A stretch of DNA of 64,000 nucleotides from Mesorhizobium sp. (lineage in GTDB: Bacteria; Pseudomonadota; Alphaproteobacteria; Rhizobiales; Rhizobiaceae): positions 558,001 to 622,000 of the forward strand of contig NZ_JAEULZ010000001.1 in assembly GCF_016793485.1 (NCBI RefSeq), in the 5' to 3' direction. The notes under the pieces are model-generated. The model did not search any database. It was given only the letters and a program-made list of their open reading frames with translations, and was not told where the DNA came from. This document shows positions 35,118-43,486 of the stretch, in pieces. The position numbers were made by a program, and so were the translations under genes. How positions within the stretch are numbered: position 1 is the first letter of the stretch; every line of letters starts with the position of its first letter.

Positions 35118-36569
35118 ATGATGTTTTCCACGCTGACTTTCCATCGCCGCCATGCTGGTTTACCAGTCGTGGCCGCCATGGACGCTCTTGTTTTTTACAT
35201 GCTCAAGCTTGGTCGCGCCGCCGCCGTGGCCGTGCTGGCTGTCATTGTCGCCTCGACCGCACCGGTCGCTGCCTTTGCGCAGGGACGGGTGCCCATCGTT
35301 CGAGACGCCGAGATCGAGGCGCTCGTTCGCGAGTATGCGCGGCCGATTCTCAAGGCCGCGGGGCTTACGAAATCGGGCATCGATATCATCCTGGTGAACG
35401 ATCCGAGCTTCAACGCCTTCGTCGCCGGCCGACGCATGTTCTTCAACACAGGTGCATTGCTGCAGTCGGAAACCCCGAACGAGATAATCGGCGTCATCGC
35501 CCATGAGGCCGGCCACATCGCTGGCGGGCATCAGGAACGCTTGCGTGACCAGATGGCGCGTGCCCAAACCATGGCGGTGATCGCGTCGCTGCTCGGCGTC
35601 GGCGCGATGGCCGCGGGCGCCGCCACGGACCAGAGCGGGCTGGCGGGGGCCGGCGCGGGTATAATGATGGGGGGTAGCGAGACCGCACGCCGCACTCTGC
35701 TCGGCTATCAGCGGGCTGAGGAAGCTGCAGCCGACCAGTCCGGCGCTCACTATCTTGAGGTGACCGGCCAGTCCGGCAAGGGCATGCTAACGACCTTCGC
35801 ACGCTTTCAAAGCGCGCTTTCGCTTTCGGGCGCCCAGGTCGATCCCTACCGCGTCAGCCACCCGATGCCGCGCGAACGCATCGCCAACCTGGAAACGCTG
35901 GTTAAGGCCAGCCCCTACTACGACAAGACTGATTCTGCCGAAATGCAGCAGCGCTACGACATGGTGCGCGCCAAGATCGCGGTCTATACAAAGGGCCAGG
36001 CGGAAGGATCGCGCCTCTTCAAGAAGCTGTCGCCGCTTGCTGCTCAATATGGCGATGCTCTACTTGCCTATCGGTTCAGCAATCCGCGCAACGCGCTGAA
36101 GAAGGCGGACGCGCTGATCAAGCAGCAGCCCAACAATCCATATTTTCATGAACTGCGCGGCGATGTCCTTCTGAAGGCCAATCAGCCGGAAAAGGCTGTT
36201 GCAGCCTACGCAAAGGCGGTTCAACTCGATCCGGGCAAGTCGAGCATCATCCAGATCGCATACGGACAGGCGCTGATTGCGACTGGCAAGACCGAAAACG
36301 TGAAGAAGGCCGCGACGCTGATCAAGGATGCGCTGTCCCGCGACAAGGAAAACTTTACCGGATATACATATCTGGCGCAGGCCTACGGCCAGCTCGGCGA
36401 TGTCGGCGAGGCCGAAATGGCAACCGCCGAGGGCTACTACTACAGCGGCAACTACAATCAGGCGAAGATCTTCGCCATGCGCGCGCAGCAGAAGTTCAAG
36501 CGCGGCGAGCCAGCATGGGTGAGAGCGCAGGATATTATCAGCCAGAAGGGTCCTAAAAAGAAAGGCTGA
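35118..36569 (+). CDS. M48 metalloprotease with TPR repeats (BepA-like)
   Basis: 483 residues from the chosen ATG. A signal peptide (GRAAAVAVLAVIVASTAPVAAFAQG) precedes the M48 domain with HEAGH (zinc site) near residue 135 and the third ligand in AEEAAADQSGAHYLE. The C-terminal half contains TPR-like repeats (PYFHELRGDVLLKANQPEKAVAAY). BepA-type proteases help LptD and outer-membrane protein assembly in the periplasm. Starts at 35088, 35118, 35178 and 35199 are in frame; the last two best fit a signal peptide, so the N-terminus is uncertain. Confidence 0.88.
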   Translation: MMFSTLTFHRRHAGLPVVAAMDALVFYMLKLGRAAAVAVLAVIVASTAPVAAFAQGRVPIVRDAEIEALVREYARPILKAAGLTKSGIDIILVNDPSFNAFVAGRRMFFNTGALLQSETPNEIIGVIAHEAGHIAGGHQERLRDQMARAQTMAVIASLLGVGAMAAGAATDQSGLAGAGAGIMMGGSETARRTLLGYQRAEEAAADQSGAHYLEVTGQSGKGMLTTFARFQSALSLSGAQVDPYRVSHPMPRERIANLETLVKASPYYDKTDSAEMQQRYDMVRAKIAVYTKGQAEGSRLFKKLSPLAAQYGDALLAYRFSNPRNALKKADALIKQQPNNPYFHELRGDVLLKANQPEKAVAAYAKAVQLDPGKSSIIQIAYGQALIATGKTENVKKAATLIKDALSRDKENFTGYTYLAQAYGQLGDVGEAEMATAEGYYYSGNYNQAKIFAMRAQQKFKRGEPAWVRAQDIISQKGPKKKG

Positions 36570-36628
36570 ACCTTTTTGGCGCAACGTGCGACACAGTCGT
36601 GACGGCAAACGGTAGAGGACAGGCGACG

Positions 36629-37447
36629 ATGGGCAAGGCGGTTTGGTTGAGCACGGCGGGAATCGCTGTCGCTGCGGGAATGCTGGTAGTCGGTTACGTT
36701 GCTGGCAAGCCCGGCGTGGCGATGGCCAATGCCGAGACGGCGACTGTTGCGTCGTCAGAAGCGCCGCTCGACAGGGTCGGGATCGAGAACATCATCCGCG
36801 ACTACCTGATGAAGAACCCCGAGCTTTTGATCGACATGCAGCAGGCGCTGGAGGACAAACAGCAAGAGGCGCAGCGTGTGGCCAACCTCGAGGTGATCGC
36901 CGCGGCGCGGGACACGATCTTCAATGCCGCCTATGACGGCGTTGTCGGCAACCCGGCGGGCAAGACGACGATCGTCGAGTTTTATGACTACAATTGCGGC
37001 TACTGCAAACGCGCGCAAGCCGACATGCTGGCGCTGACGGCAGCCGATCCGGACCTGCGCTTCGTGCTCAAGGAATTCCCGATCCTCGGACCGGATTCCT
37101 CCAAGGCACATGTGGTTTCGATGGCCTTTCGCCGGCTGATGCCGGAAAAATATGGCGACTTCCACAACCAGTTGCTTGGCGGACAGGGCCGCGCCACCGA
37201 AGAGGCGGCGATCAAGATCGCCCTGTCGCTCGGGGTCGACGAAGCTAAGCTCCGCGAAGAAATGAAAAATCCGGAGATCAACAAGGCTTTCAACGAAACC
37301 TATGAGCTTGCCAACAAGCTGGCGATCACGGGGACGCCGTCCTATGTGGTGGGCAATGAGGTGGTGTTCGGTGCGCTAGGCCAGGAACTGCTGGCGCAAA
37401 AGATCGCCGAGACACGTGCGGCCGAAGCTGCAGCGCCGGCAAACTAG
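36629..37447 (+). CDS. DsbA-family periplasmic thiol-disulfide oxidoreductase
   Basis: 272 residues. A membrane anchor or signal (WLSTAGIAVAAGMLVVGYVAG) and a helical N-terminal extension precede a DsbA/ScsC-like thioredoxin domain with active site YNCGYCKRA, and the cis-Pro loop TGTPSYVVG. The extension resembles that of ScsC/Com1-type proteins that oligomerise. It starts 60 bases after the M48 protease, in keeping with a shared envelope quality-control role. Confidence 0.9.
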   Translation: MGKAVWLSTAGIAVAAGMLVVGYVAGKPGVAMANAETATVASSEAPLDRVGIENIIRDYLMKNPELLIDMQQALEDKQQEAQRVANLEVIAAARDTIFNAAYDGVVGNPAGKTTIVEFYDYNCGYCKRAQADMLALTAADPDLRFVLKEFPILGPDSSKAHVVSMAFRRLMPEKYGDFHNQLLGGQGRATEEAAIKIALSLGVDEAKLREEMKNPEINKAFNETYELANKLAITGTPSYVVGNEVVFGALGQELLAQKIAETRAAEAAAPAN

Positions 37448-37478
37448 CTTCCCAGGTCCATTCCTCTCACAGGCGCAT

Positions 37479-37502
37479 CCCCGATCCGATCGGGATCGGG
37501 GT
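37479..37502. repeat. Perfect-type hairpin after the DsbA gene
   Basis: CCCCGATCC-GATC-GGGATCGGGG, a strong hairpin about 35 bases past the DsbA stop. No T-run follows, so it may be an RNA-stabilising or REP-like element rather than a terminator. Confidence 0.55.
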
Positions 37503-37607
37503 AGCTGAGGCCCGCGATTCCAGCAATAAATCCGAAACCACGTCGCTTAAGAGGGAAACAATTTCCCTCTGATACGTTTTCAGTCGCGTCACGTTCGGAG
37601 AACTTCG

Positions 37608-37775
37608 ATGCGCAACATGCTGGCTTTCGCCGCGATTGCGGTTTTTGTCGTCAGTACAGGGCTTCTGGAAGTGGTCAGGGTCGATCAACGCCCGATGACC
37701 TCGCTGCCGCCGGCGATGGGCGATTTCGGAACGGCGAAGGTTGATCCGATCGCCGTGACCTCGGTGATTAGATAG
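37608..37775 (+). CDS. Small single-span or secreted protein (55 residues)
   Basis: A 55-residue frame missed by length cutoffs. It starts MRNMLAFAAIAVFVVSTGL, an N-terminal helix or signal anchor, then a short polar tail ending KVDPIAVTSVIR. SD GGAG lies 8 bases before the ATG. I recognise no family; coding nature rests on the SD and the sensible membrane-anchor plus soluble tail composition. Confidence 0.55.
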   Translation: MRNMLAFAAIAVFVVSTGLLEVVRVDQRPMTSLPPAMGDFGTAKVDPIAVTSVIR

Positions 37776-37867
37776 CGGCTATTTTTCAGAAGGCTGACGG
37801 CTGGCGTCAATCCCGGATGCCCTGATAGAGAGAGCGACTAGCGCGCTTTCTTGATTTCACGGATGCC

Positions 37868-39508
37868 ATGCTGACAGTCCAAGAAGTTTCCGGGATTCCG
37901 TTGTTTTCAGACTTACCCGCCGCCGACATCGAGCGTCTGGCGAGGGTGGCGGCAGACATTCAACTCGCCGCAGGGGAATTCGCCGTCCATGAAGGCGGCG
38001 AGGGCGCGCTCTTTGTCGTTCTTTCCGGCAGGATCGAGGTCGTGAAGACATTCGACGGCATCGAACGCACGCTCGGCTGGCGTGTTCCCGGGACGATTTT
38101 CGGGGAAGTTCCGATCACGCTCGGCTCGCCTTTTCCGGGTGGCTATCGTGCGGCCGAACCCTCGCGCGTCAAGCGGATCGAGGTCCAGCAGTATTATGCG
38201 ATCGCGTCGGTCTCCAAGGATGTCGCCCAGAAGGTCAATGCATTGGCGCGCGAACGCCTGGGCGGGCTGCAGGCCATCGCTTCGGAACCGCAAAAGCCGC
38301 GCGTGACCCTGATCGGGCATCGCTGGGACACTGCTTGCGCTGATCTCCGCCGGTTCCTCGCCCGCAACCAGATATCGTTCGACTGGGTGACGCCCGATGC
38401 ACCCGAAGCGGCGGCCTTGGTGTCGGGTTCGAGGTTCGACGGGCCCGTTGCCCGTCTGACGGACGGCACGATCATCGAAAAACCCGAGGTGCGCGATCTT
38501 GCAAACCGACTTGGCCTGCAGACCAGCCCGCATGCAGCCGAATACGATGTCGCCATCGTCGGCGGCGGGCCCGCGGGTCTCGCGGCAGCGGTTTATGGCG
38601 CGTCGGAAGGGCTGCGGACCATCGTCATTGAGCGGGAGGCGCCGGGCGGCCAGGCCGGCACGTCGTCGCGCATCGAGAACTACCTTGGCTTTCCGAGTGG
38701 GATTTCCGGCGACGAACTGGCCAGCCGCGCGCTTCAGCAGGCGCGGCGACTGGGCGCTGAAATCCTCGTCACCCGGTCGGTCGCGGCCATCGATCCGGCC
38801 AAGCATGAGGTGACGCTCGACGGTGGTGATGTCGTCAGGGCGAACAGCCTGATCCTGGCGACAGGGGTGTCGTGGCGACGGCTCGGCATCGAAGGCATGG
38901 ACCGGCTGATCGGCAAGGGCGTGTTTTATGGCGCGTCGCGCAGCGAGGCCAACACGATCCATGGGCAGGCAGTGCATCTCGTCGGCGCCGGAAACTCGGC
39001 AGGGCAGGCGGCATTGCATTTTGCCGGCCACGCGCGGCAGGTGACGCTGGTCGTGCGTGGGGCGCGGATCGAAGACAGCATGTCCCATTACCTGATCGAG
39101 CAGTTGCGCGCCAAGTCCAACATCGAAGTGCTGGTGCAGACCGAAATCCAGTCGGTGCACGGCGACACGCATCTGACGGATGTCGAAATCCGCGACAGGG
39201 TGAGCGGCGCGGTCCGGCGGCATGATTGCGGCGGGTTGTTCATCTTTATCGGCGCGGATGCCGAGACCGGCTGGCTGCCGGCGGACATCGCCAGCAATGA
39301 CCGCGGCTATGTGCTGACCGGCGACGACGTGAAAAAAGCCGGGCGCTGGTCGCAAAGTCGCGATCCCTATCTGCTGGAGACCAGCGCGCCGGGCGTCTTC
39401 GCCTGCGGCGACGTGCGGTTCAGCCCGGTCAAGCGCGTCGCCTCGGCCGTCGGCGAGGGGTCGATGGCGATCGCCTTCGTGCACCAGTACCTGGCGCAGA
39501 AGGGGTAG
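37868..39508 (+). CDS. Cyclic-nucleotide-like domain/thioredoxin-reductase-like flavoprotein lacking CxxC
   Basis: 546 residues in three parts: a cNMP-binding-like domain (LFSDLPAADIERLARVAAD to about residue 120), a thioredoxin-fold linker (TLIGHRWDTACADLRRFL, about 140-215), and an FAD/NADPH thioredoxin-reductase-type module (VAIVGGGPAGLAAAVYG near 230; VHLVGAGNSAGQAALHFA near 375; GVFACGDVRFSPVKRVASAVGEGS near 510). Where thioredoxin reductase has CATC, this reads FYGASRSEA, and no CxxC occurs anywhere. It is therefore not a classical disulfide reductase; electron acceptor unknown. Confidence 0.82.
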   Translation: MLTVQEVSGIPLFSDLPAADIERLARVAADIQLAAGEFAVHEGGEGALFVVLSGRIEVVKTFDGIERTLGWRVPGTIFGEVPITLGSPFPGGYRAAEPSRVKRIEVQQYYAIASVSKDVAQKVNALARERLGGLQAIASEPQKPRVTLIGHRWDTACADLRRFLARNQISFDWVTPDAPEAAALVSGSRFDGPVARLTDGTIIEKPEVRDLANRLGLQTSPHAAEYDVAIVGGGPAGLAAAVYGASEGLRTIVIEREAPGGQAGTSSRIENYLGFPSGISGDELASRALQQARRLGAEILVTRSVAAIDPAKHEVTLDGGDVVRANSLILATGVSWRRLGIEGMDRLIGKGVFYGASRSEANTIHGQAVHLVGAGNSAGQAALHFAGHARQVTLVVRGARIEDSMSHYLIEQLRAKSNIEVLVQTEIQSVHGDTHLTDVEIRDRVSGAVRRHDCGGLFIFIGADAETGWLPADIASNDRGYVLTGDDVKKAGRWSQSRDPYLLETSAPGVFACGDVRFSPVKRVASAVGEGSMAIAFVHQYLAQKG

Positions 39509-39594
39509 GCGTTTGAAACCCACCGGCGGCGCGGTCAAATCACGACTTTGTCGTTTCCCCACCGTTGAACTTTCCCGGCCACTGCTCTAGTTAA

Positions 39595-39737
39595 TCGCCT
39601 GCGGACCGGGCCCCTCTGGCGAGGTTTTTCCTCGTGATGTCGGACCGCATCGGAATGTTCCGATGCTGCGGGTCCACTGTCCGAGACTCCCACCGTCCTT
39701 CGTTCCGATCGATCATTTTCATCGAGAGGAGCTTTCC
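39595..39737 (+). ncRNA. Structured leader upstream of TerC (candidate terC-type cis-regulatory RNA)
   Basis: About 140 bases rich in pairing. CGAGG-TTTTT-CCTCG (about 39619-39634) is followed by a long stem GGACC...CATCGGAA-tgt-TTCCGATG...GGGTCC (about 39650-39684), and TCGGAC/GTCCGA offers an additional pairing. The SD GAGAGGAG at 39724-39731 ends it. Structured leaders upstream of terC (a published candidate motif in Alphaproteobacteria; also the unrelated Mn-sensing yybP-ykoY class) are known, so regulation by metal or pH is plausible. Class assignment is from memory and context only. Confidence 0.5.
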
Positions 39738-40730
39738 TTGGATTTCCTGTTCATAGACTGGCTGGGCACGCCCGCGTGGTTCTGGCTCGCCTTCATCGTC
39801 CTCGTGGTCGCACTGACCGCCTTTGACCTCGGCTTCCTCAACAAGGAGGACCGGGAAATGGGCATAGCTGAGAGCCTGAAGCTCTCCGTCTTCTACATCG
39901 CCGTCGCCATGCTGTTCGGCGCCTGGGTCTGGTATGCGCGCGGGGCCGAGCCCGGCATGCAGTACCTGACCGGCTATTTCATCGAAAAGGCGCTGTCGAT
40001 CGACAACGTCTTCGTCATCAGCCTGATCTTCACCTATTTCGCGATCCCCGCGAAATACCAGTACCGGGCGCTGCTGTGGGGCATCATCGCGGTCATCGTG
40101 CTGCGCGGCCTCATGATCGCGGGCGGCGCGGCGCTCGTCGAGCAGGCTTACTGGGTGCTCTACATCTTCGCCACCTTCCTCATCTTCACCGGCGTGAAGA
40201 TGTTTTTCGCCGGCGACGAGCCGATCGACATCAAGGACAACAAGGCGATCAAGTTCATCTCCAGCCGCATGCGGGTGACCAAGGAACACCACGGGCACCG
40301 CTTCTTCGTGCGCGCGCTCGACCCGAAGACCGGGCGGCTGGCGACGGCGGCGACGCCGCTTTTCCTGGCGCTGGTGGTGATCAACATCGCCGACCTCGTC
40401 TTCGCGGTGGACAGCGTGCCGGCGATCTTCGCCATCACGACCGACACGTTCATCGTCTACACGTCGAACATCATGGCGATCCTCGGCCTGCGCGCGCTCT
40501 ATTTCGCGCTCGCCGCCATGGTGCACCGCTTCCACTATTTGAAATACGCGCTGGCGACCGTGCTGGTGTTCATCGGCACGAAGATCTTCGTCTCCGACTT
40601 CGTCCTCGACGGCGGCAAATTCCCGCCTGTGCTGAGCCTCGGCGTGACGCTGGCGCTGATCGCCGGCGGGATCTTGTTCTCGCTGTGGAAGACGCGGAAC
40701 GAGCCGGAGCCGGAGTTGCCGGCGGAGTAG
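39738..40730 (+). CDS. TerC/Alx-family membrane protein
   Basis: 330 residues with about nine membrane spans. The family acidic motifs in membrane are present: FDLGFLNKEDR, EKALSIDNVFVISLIF and NIADLVFAVDSVPAIFA. Alx/TerC proteins are linked to manganese export and to metalation of exoenzymes. The start is a TTG with an excellent SD (GAGAGGAG); the open frame upstream belongs to the leader RNA. Confidence 0.9.
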   Translation: MDFLFIDWLGTPAWFWLAFIVLVVALTAFDLGFLNKEDREMGIAESLKLSVFYIAVAMLFGAWVWYARGAEPGMQYLTGYFIEKALSIDNVFVISLIFTYFAIPAKYQYRALLWGIIAVIVLRGLMIAGGAALVEQAYWVLYIFATFLIFTGVKMFFAGDEPIDIKDNKAIKFISSRMRVTKEHHGHRFFVRALDPKTGRLATAATPLFLALVVINIADLVFAVDSVPAIFAITTDTFIVYTSNIMAILGLRALYFALAAMVHRFHYLKYALATVLVFIGTKIFVSDFVLDGGKFPPVLSLGVTLALIAGGILFSLWKTRNEPEPELPAE

Positions 40731-40740
40731 GGGCAGTCGG

Positions 40741-40903
40741 CGGTGAGTTGCTCCGAAGCCCTCCCTTCTCCCCTTGAGGGAGAAGGTGGATCGGCGCGAG
40801 AGCGCCGAGACGGATGAGGGGTAAGGTCGGCGCCAAGGCACCCCTCATCCGACTTCGCTTCGCTCAGCCACCTTCTCCCTCAAGGGGAGAAGGAAGGGCG
40901 CGC
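40741..40903. repeat. Palindromic intergenic repeat, copy 1 (RIME-like)
   Basis: About 160 bases made of nested inverted repeats: CTTCTCCCC-TTGA-GGGAGAAGG at the left, GGATGAGGGG/CCCCTCATCC in the middle, and CCACCTTCTCCCTCAAGGGG at the right. It aligns to 42051-42213 without gaps, with only scattered differences. This style of mosaic element is frequent in rhizobial intergenic DNA; it carries no ORF of note. Confidence 0.85.
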
Positions 40904-41034
40904 GTGCCAAACATGCATAGAGATTAGAAGTAAGAGCGACCGCGCTTCCCGTTTTCCGCATAGACGAAATCGAGCCTTTATAGCGCTCGAAATCGTGGGC
41001 GACGCATCTCAGCCGTTCTAAACCTGGCTTTCGT

Positions 41035-41059
41035 AAAATACAATCAATGGGTGTATTTT
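41035..41059. promoter_or_regulatory. Inverted repeat upstream of the HTH regulator, possible operator
   Basis: AAAATACA-N9-TGTATTTT, perfect 8-base arms, 115 bases before the start of the Cro/CI-type gene at 41174. Spacing of about 17 bases between arm centres suits a dimeric HTH repressor. Function is inferred. Confidence 0.45.
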
Positions 41060-41173
41060 TGCGCAGAATGTAGATCGATAAGCTATATTCGGCGAAATAA
41101 AAACAACCTGCGATTCATGGTGCTTTCGGTCGGCCAGAGCGAGACTGACGGAATGTTTTCTGTCGGAGTAGCC

Positions 41174-41566
41174 ATGAAATCTCCAAAGAAAAAGAAGGCA
41201 GTCCGTCGTCGGGCGATTACGCCTGAGGATCGTGAATTTGGCCGGAAAATTGCTGGACTTCGGAAAGCTGCGAACATTACGCAGGAAGAGGCCGCTAATA
41301 TATTTGGCGTATCGGAAGCTCAGTACGGAAAATATGAACGCGCCGAGACGCCGATGCTGGCGTCACTATTCTTTCGCATCAAAAAATACTTTCGTGATAT
41401 TCTCGATAATGCCGCATCCGGGGGAGGGTTCCGCGAAGCACAAGCGCCGTTCCAGGCTTCCCATGCGAGCACGGCCGAAACCTCGCTCCGAACCAAGCTG
41501 GCTGCCATTCGCCGTGCTTTGGAGGATTTAGAAGTCTACATTCATGACAACAAAATCAGGTCATGA
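41174..41566 (+). CDS. Cro/CI-type helix-turn-helix regulator
   Basis: 130 residues. A basic N-terminus (MKSPKKKKAVRRRAITP) leads to an HTH_3 domain: FGRKIAGLRKAANITQEEAANIFG, then VSEAQYGKYERAETPM, with the recognition helix in SEAQYGKYE. The C-terminal part is helical (TKLAAIRRALEDLEVYIHD), probably for dimerisation. ATG 41174 has an SD GGAG; the frame is open upstream without one. It sits alone in a repeat-rich islet. Confidence 0.8.
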   Translation: MKSPKKKKAVRRRAITPEDREFGRKIAGLRKAANITQEEAANIFGVSEAQYGKYERAETPMLASLFFRIKKYFRDILDNAASGGGFREAQAPFQASHASTAETSLRTKLAAIRRALEDLEVYIHDNKIRS

Positions 41567-41685
41567 TTTTGTTGGGCTGTTGGCCTGGTGTTCTACGACT
41601 GCTTTTCTGGCTTGCTGACTGGTCGTAGACCGGTCAACGAACAAGGAGAGTTGGCGAACTCCGTTACTTTCGCTAGCTTTCGATT

Positions 41686-42056
41686 GTGCCGCATCGAGCC
41701 ATCCCGCCCAAGAACCGTGCCTTTGCTCGCTCCATGCGGCGCGAGCCGACCGAGGCCGAGGGTCGTTTGTGGGGGGCGCTGCGTGGGCGGCGACTCGATC
41801 GTATCAAGTTCCGACGACAGGTTCCTGTAGCCGCCTATATCGCCGATTTCCTCTGGCCGAAGCGATGCTGGTCGTCGAGATCGATGGCAGCCAGCACGTC
41901 GATTCCATCTACGACCGGGAGCGGGCTGATCCGCTGCGTTTGCAACGTTTCCGAGTTCTGCGCTTCTGGAATGGCGAGGTGATGCGCGAGCTCGATTCCG
42001 TTTGCGACACGATCATTGCGTTCGTGCGGGATCGCAGTTTGCAGCCCTGGCGGTGA
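41686..42056 (+). pseudogene. DUF559 (Vsr-like) endonuclease, frameshifted
   Basis: The N-terminal half (RREPTEAEGRLWGALRGRRL, KFRRQVPVAAYIADF) and the C-terminal half (MLVVEIDGSQHVDSIYDRER, RFRVLRFWNGEVMRELDSV) of one DUF559 protein lie in different frames. The switch is near 41854, where CTCTGGCCGAAGCG appears to lack one base of the expected Cys codon. The DUF559 fold is PD-(D/E)xK-like. The stop TGA lies inside the palindromic repeat copy 2. A sequencing error could mimic this. Confidence 0.75.
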
Positions 42057-42213
42057 GTTGCTCAGACGCCCCACCTTCTCCCCTTGAGGGAGAAGGTGGA
42101 TCGGCGCGAGAGCGCCGAGACGGATGAGGGGTAAGGTCGGCGCCAAGCCACCCCTCATCCGACCTCGCTTCGCTCAGCCACCTTCTCCCTCAAGGGGAGA
42201 AGGGAGAGCGCTC
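42051..42213. repeat. Palindromic intergenic repeat, copy 2 (RIME-like)
   Basis: Same element and orientation as 40741-40903, 1310 bases further on. It begins exactly at the 3' end of the DUF559 remnant and supplies its stop codon, so the element seems to have inserted there or to have truncated the gene end. Confidence 0.85.
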
Positions 42214-42316
42214 GTTCTGGACCGTCGGCGCGTTGCAGGAGGGGCACGGCATGGATCCTAGGGTCTGCGCCGCGTCGCTTCGCTCCTTGCTCCGCCCTAG
42301 GATGACGAAGGGGAGG
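42214..42316. repeat. Direct repeat B, copy 1
   Basis: About 103 bases beginning GTTCTGGACCGTCGGCGCG and containing CACGGCATGGATCCTAGGGT and CCCTAGGATGACGAAGGG. It aligns to 42490-42592 with a handful of differences. The GGATCCTAGGGTC and CCCTAGGATGAC parts form a REP-like palindrome. Confidence 0.8.
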
Positions 42317-42414
42317 GTAGCGCCTGTCCGTAGGTGGTGAAGAAGGGGGCGCTTTGTGGGTGACGAACGGGGAGGACGCGCTTCGTTGTGCGTTGGCATC
42401 GCCACCACGCTTTC

Positions 42415-42450
42415 GTCATCCTCGGGCTTGACCCGAGGATCCATGCCGTG
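42415..42450. repeat. REP-like palindrome between repeat B copies
   Basis: GTCATCCTCGGGCTTGACCC followed by GAGGATCCATGCC. It is a shorter relative of the palindrome inside repeat B in opposite orientation. Confidence 0.65.
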
Positions 42451-42489
42451 AGCTCGAACGTGTAGGCAGGTGGTGGAGGGCTGGCGCCT

Positions 42490-42592
42490 GTTCTGGACGG
42501 TCGGCGCGCTGCTGGAACGTCACGGCATGGATCCTAGGGTCTGCGCCGCGTCGCTGCGCTCCTTGCTCCGCCCTAGGATGACGAAGGGCAGA
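42490..42592. repeat. Direct repeat B, copy 2
   Basis: Partner of 42214-42316. It ends 9 bases before the stop of the HNH-type gene on the minus strand. Confidence 0.8.
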
Positions 42593-42600
42593 GGGGTCGA

Positions 42601-43452
42601 TTACTGCGGCTTGAAGCGCACGTTGCGCCAACTTGGCGCGGCGACAAAGCTAGGACTTTCAGAACTGCATAGCACCATGCCATTGGTACCGGGATTGGCA
42701 GGCCAATGAATATCGTTTTCGCGATGTTTGCGCCAAAACGGGATGTCCATTTCACCATCCTGATCATTGCAAAGATAAGTGTTGAGGCAAGGTAAATCAA
42801 ACAAGGACTTTTTATCGGTAACCGCGAATCCCACTGGTTTGAATTTTAAACAATTCACCCAGAATGAATCTCTTGCGAAGTTGTATGAAACGACAACGTC
42901 GCGGACTACTGTTAGCCATGGACCGGAATATGGCCAGTAGTAAATCCTTATTTCGGATTCTTTTAGTCGTATTCTATCTTTAAATATTCTTGAAATCTCG
43001 TCGTCAAGACGAGTGTTCTGGCCGGTATCATTGGCTGCTGCAAAACATCCCAGCACCGCGCGGAAAAGTCGATTGGGCTTTGTCCTAATTATATAAGGAT
43101 CTGAAACAATCAATGGGCTTGCTTTTAAGGCTGCCTTTGCTTGAGAAAAGAAGTCGATAACAACCCGATCTTCCGTACCGCCGAGCGAACTGTTGCAGTC
43201 GTGACAGAGCGTTCGAAATGCGACCCCGTTCGAGAATGTTCGAGGGATCAGCGCTTCGATTTGCCCGGATGATGTATTGGTAAAGCCGAAGGCGCGGAAT
43301 TTTCCTGAGTTACCTATCGCCTGCGGAAAGACGTGGCTAACGGTCAGGTTTTCGTGGTGTCCGCAGATCGTACATGGACCTCGGGTTCTCGATATGGGTT
43401 GAACCTGAGTGTCGAAATGTTTGATGTTTCTCGGAGGGACAATGATCGGCAT
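42601..43452 (-). CDS. HNH-type zinc-binding endonuclease-like protein
   Basis: 283 residues from ATG 43452. The N-terminal 90 residues hold GPCTICGHHENLTVSHVFPQAIG and, after a spacer, FRTLCHDCNSSLGGTEDRVV: two CxxC pairs around a central H-V motif, the layout of HNH-type nucleases with a structural zinc. The rest is beta-rich and unrecognised. The gene is visibly AT-richer than its neighbours and lies among repeats, suggesting transfer, possibly a defence or mobile nuclease. An in-frame ATG at 43503 lies within the first of two palindromes and is less likely. Confidence 0.65.
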   Translation of the reverse strand: MPIIVPPRNIKHFDTQVQPISRTRGPCTICGHHENLTVSHVFPQAIGNSGKFRAFGFTNTSSGQIEALIPRTFSNGVAFRTLCHDCNSSLGGTEDRVVIDFFSQAKAALKASPLIVSDPYIIRTKPNRLFRAVLGCFAAANDTGQNTRLDDEISRIFKDRIRLKESEIRIYYWPYSGPWLTVVRDVVVSYNFARDSFWVNCLKFKPVGFAVTDKKSLFDLPCLNTYLCNDQDGEMDIPFWRKHRENDIHWPANPGTNGMVLCSSESPSFVAAPSWRNVRFKPQ

Positions 43453-43486
43453 AGAAAGATCGTTTCCGATTTGTTCCTTATCGCCA

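Noticed and set aside
37913-39562. 549-codon minus-strand frame over the flavoprotein
   Set aside because: Shadow of the plus-strand gene, which has intact FAD and NADPH motifs.
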